This document shows, piece by piece, positions 5,525 to 6,586 of a stretch of 6,586 bases of DNA (position 1 is the first letter of the stretch; each line of letters begins with the position of its first letter). The stretch is from JBCCCJ01 sp039029315. GTDB taxonomy: Bacteria > Bacteroidota > Bacteroidia > J057. The DNA lies in the NCBI GenBank assembly GCA_039029315.1, contig JBCCGK010000209.1:1-6586 (forward strand). The letters run 5' to 3'. Position numbers and translations under genes: made by a program. The notes below the pieces were generated by a model. That model did not search any database, was not told the DNA's origin, and saw only the letters and a list, made by a program, of their open reading frames with translations.

Positions 5525-6082
5525 CTAAAACTGAAAAGATGGTGGTTTTATGCCCTTCAATCGGAGATATACGATGATTTGTCCCCGGTGATGTGTGGTA
5601 TGCATATATGCCCGAAGGAGAAAATCTGCTACGGTATGTTCTTTCCAATAGGCGGCATGTTTCCCCCACAATTCTTTGCCTTTATGATCTTTGGAGTGCA
5701 AATCTGATCCCTCGATTGAGCGAATCAAATTCGTAACGATCATGCTGGTTTGTGTTACATACTCCTTGATCGCTGCCTTGTCAGGATCTTTGGGTTCTTC
5801 TGGTGGCGGCGTACCACTAATGCTCCCTGCATAGTAAGCATTCCAGTATCCAACATGGGTAAAATGCAAGCCAAAAGCTTTTTGTTCGGGAATGGGTTGG
5901 AACATCATGTCTTCCTCCGGCATAGCTTCCAACATACTTAAGCTATAGGCAACAGCTGTTTCCCAGCGTTGCTCAAAGGATGTCAGCCATTGGTCTGCGG
6001 ATGCAGAATGTCCGAGGCCGAAAGGGAGCATGGCAGAACCAGCCAGGCCCGTAACCAGATGCAGTGCTTCTTTTCTGTTCAT
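5525..6082 (-). CDS. DinB-like metal-binding protein with Tat-like signal
   Basis: With ATG at 6082 this is a 185-residue protein. The N-terminus, MNRKEALHLVTGLAGSAML followed by a small-residue stretch and ASAD near 27-30, looks like a Tat-type export signal with RK in place of RR. The rest fits the DinB/YfiT four-helix fold: WLTSFEQRWETAVAYSL as helix 1, GLHFTHVGYWNAYY with H76 as first metal ligand, a MIVTNLIRSI helix, and HTTHHRGQIIVYLRLKG with H161 and H165 as the other ligands. Members bind a divalent metal. Many of the characterised ones are thiol transferases, but the substrate here is unknown. A longer frame from TTG at 6241 would add 53 residues, including a hydrophobic stretch. I reject it because it lacks an ATG and buries the signal peptide. 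Divergent from the gene at 6291. Confidence 0.88.
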   Translation of the reverse strand: MNRKEALHLVTGLAGSAMLPFGLGHSASADQWLTSFEQRWETAVAYSLSMLEAMPEEDMMFQPIPEQKAFGLHFTHVGYWNAYYAGSISGTPPPEEPKDPDKAAIKEYVTQTSMIVTNLIRSIEGSDLHSKDHKGKELWGKHAAYWKEHTVADFLLRAYMHTTHHRGQIIVYLRLKGIKPPSFQF

Positions 6083-6170
6083 ACACCTAATATCCACATA
6101 CCGATAACATATTCCCAAAGACAGAACGATTGCACCCGAGGATATCAACCAAATTTGCCTAGATTGTTCT

Positions 6171-6251
6171 AGAGACTGTTTGGTTGTGGATTGTGGAAAA
6201 GAAGGGAAAGATCCCTGATTTTGTTCACTCGGTTCTATCAAAACAGTCTCT
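6171..6251. promoter_or_regulatory. Inverted 11-mer pair in the divergent intergenic region
   Basis: AGAGACTGTTT (6171-6181) is exactly complementary to AAACAGTCTCT (6241-6251), and CTA/TAG on the outside extends the match if one base is bulged. The pair lies between the DinB-like gene and the gene at 6291, so it could be a two-site operator or the ends of an 81-bp insertion. No target duplication is evident. Confidence 0.35.
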
Positions 6252-6257
6252 TAGCAG

Positions 6258-6265
6258 TATTTTTC
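6258..6265 (+). promoter_or_regulatory. Candidate -7 element for the gene at 6291
   Basis: TATTTTTC matches TAnnTTTG except for the last base and would place the transcript start about 20 bases before the ATG. No clear -33 TTTG is at the right distance. Confidence 0.25.
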
Positions 6266-6290
6266 ATTCGAACTTCTATTGCCTTCTCTT

Positions 6291-6586
6291 ATGAATTCTC
6301 CTCAACCTTCCTCCCCTCACGGTCGTCCCTGGTGGAAACCTGTATATGACTTTCTGGAAAAGGTATTCTGGCCGTTGGAGTGGTTCGGATTTCATGTAGT
6401 GCTTCGACCCTTCAACTGGTTCTTACAGCAATTGGATCCCCTGAGTCGAATGTTGGAAGGGACTCTTTTGCGAAAAATCCTTCAAGTCACCATCTATCCC
6501 CTCTTTATGGTTCTGACTCTGGTGGTGGGCTTCAAGTTGGTTGAAAATGGATTTACGGTTCGGAGTTTTTATGGAACCATCATTAT
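6291..6586 (+). CDS. N-terminal part of a membrane protein, truncated by the window end
   Basis: The frame is open from ATG at 6291 to the window edge (98 codons), so the C-terminus is missing. The first 20 residues are proline-rich and polar (NSPQPSSPHGRP). An aromatic, amphipathic region follows (WWKPVYDFLEKVFWPLEWFGF). A hydrophobic helix at about 64-84 (LQVTIYPLFMVLTLVVGFKLV) is a likely membrane segment. Together this suggests an integral or membrane-associated protein with a cytoplasmic N-terminus. I do not recognise the family from this part. The start is supported by position just downstream of the intergenic region; no strong ribosome-binding site is present. Its promoter region is shared with the divergent DinB-like gene. 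Confidence 0.8.
   Translation, partial: MNSPQPSSPHGRPWWKPVYDFLEKVFWPLEWFGFHVVLRPFNWFLQQLDPLSRMLEGTLLRKILQVTIYPLFMVLTLVVGFKLVENGFTVRSFYGTII

Noticed and set aside
6083..6241. 53-residue N-terminal extension of the DinB-like protein with a hydrophobic stretch
   Set aside because: It would start at TTG, overlap the divergent promoter region and place the Tat-like signal inside the protein.
131..6253. 13-base direct repeat AAACAGTCTCTTA at 131-143 and 6241-6253
   Set aside because: One copy lies inside the TetR-like reading frame, and one 13-mer pair is near chance for a window this size; no mobile-element boundary fits.
1..6586. tRNA, rRNA and CRISPR content
   Set aside because: No GTTCGAnTC-type T arm in a tRNA context, no rRNA blocks and no regularly spaced repeats were seen on either strand.

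Overview
The window looks like a chromosomal stretch from a Bacteroidota bacterium, with an accessory, rearranged left end. Four things point there. The histidine kinase has the family's N-terminal layout (short cytoplasmic tail, membrane segment, large extracytoplasmic region). The exported protein at 3947 resembles DUF6624 proteins, which I know mainly from this phylum. Good Shine-Dalgarno sites are absent. One candidate promoter matches the phylum's TAnnTTTG -7 element. A finer placement is not possible from sequence reading alone.

Left part (1-1754). A minus-strand reading frame (52-531) joins the middle of a serine recombinase catalytic domain to what looks like the C-terminal half of a TetR-type regulator; both parents are truncated. 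Directly upstream, overlapping it by a few bases, is a short APH(3')-like aminoglycoside phosphotransferase gene (528-1151, minus). About 600 gene-free bases follow (1152-1754), holding a roughly 178-base imperfect palindrome (1351-1528). This is a graveyard or landing zone of mobile and horizontally moved pieces.

Middle (1755-4684). A two-component operon on the minus strand encodes a membrane histidine kinase (2432-3781) and an OmpR/PhoB-type response regulator (1755-2435), overlapping by ATGA. Divergent from it is a gene for an exported DUF6624-like protein (3947-4684, plus). The shared intergenic region carries an 11-bp-periodic direct repeat, CTTAAT-N5-CTTAAT, the kind of site OmpR-family regulators bind. 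Autoregulation, and possibly control of the divergent gene, is a testable inference.

Right part (4685-6586). After the DUF6624-like gene come a perfect 19-bp inverted repeat and a weak terminator. Then there is a stretch of unknown content, ending in an unrecognised 105-codon plus-strand frame (5124-5441) followed immediately by a good intrinsic terminator. A minus-strand gene for a signal-bearing DinB-like protein (5525-6082) is divergent from the start of a membrane-protein gene (6291 onward) that runs off the window. No rRNA, tRNA, CRISPR array or complete insertion sequence was seen.
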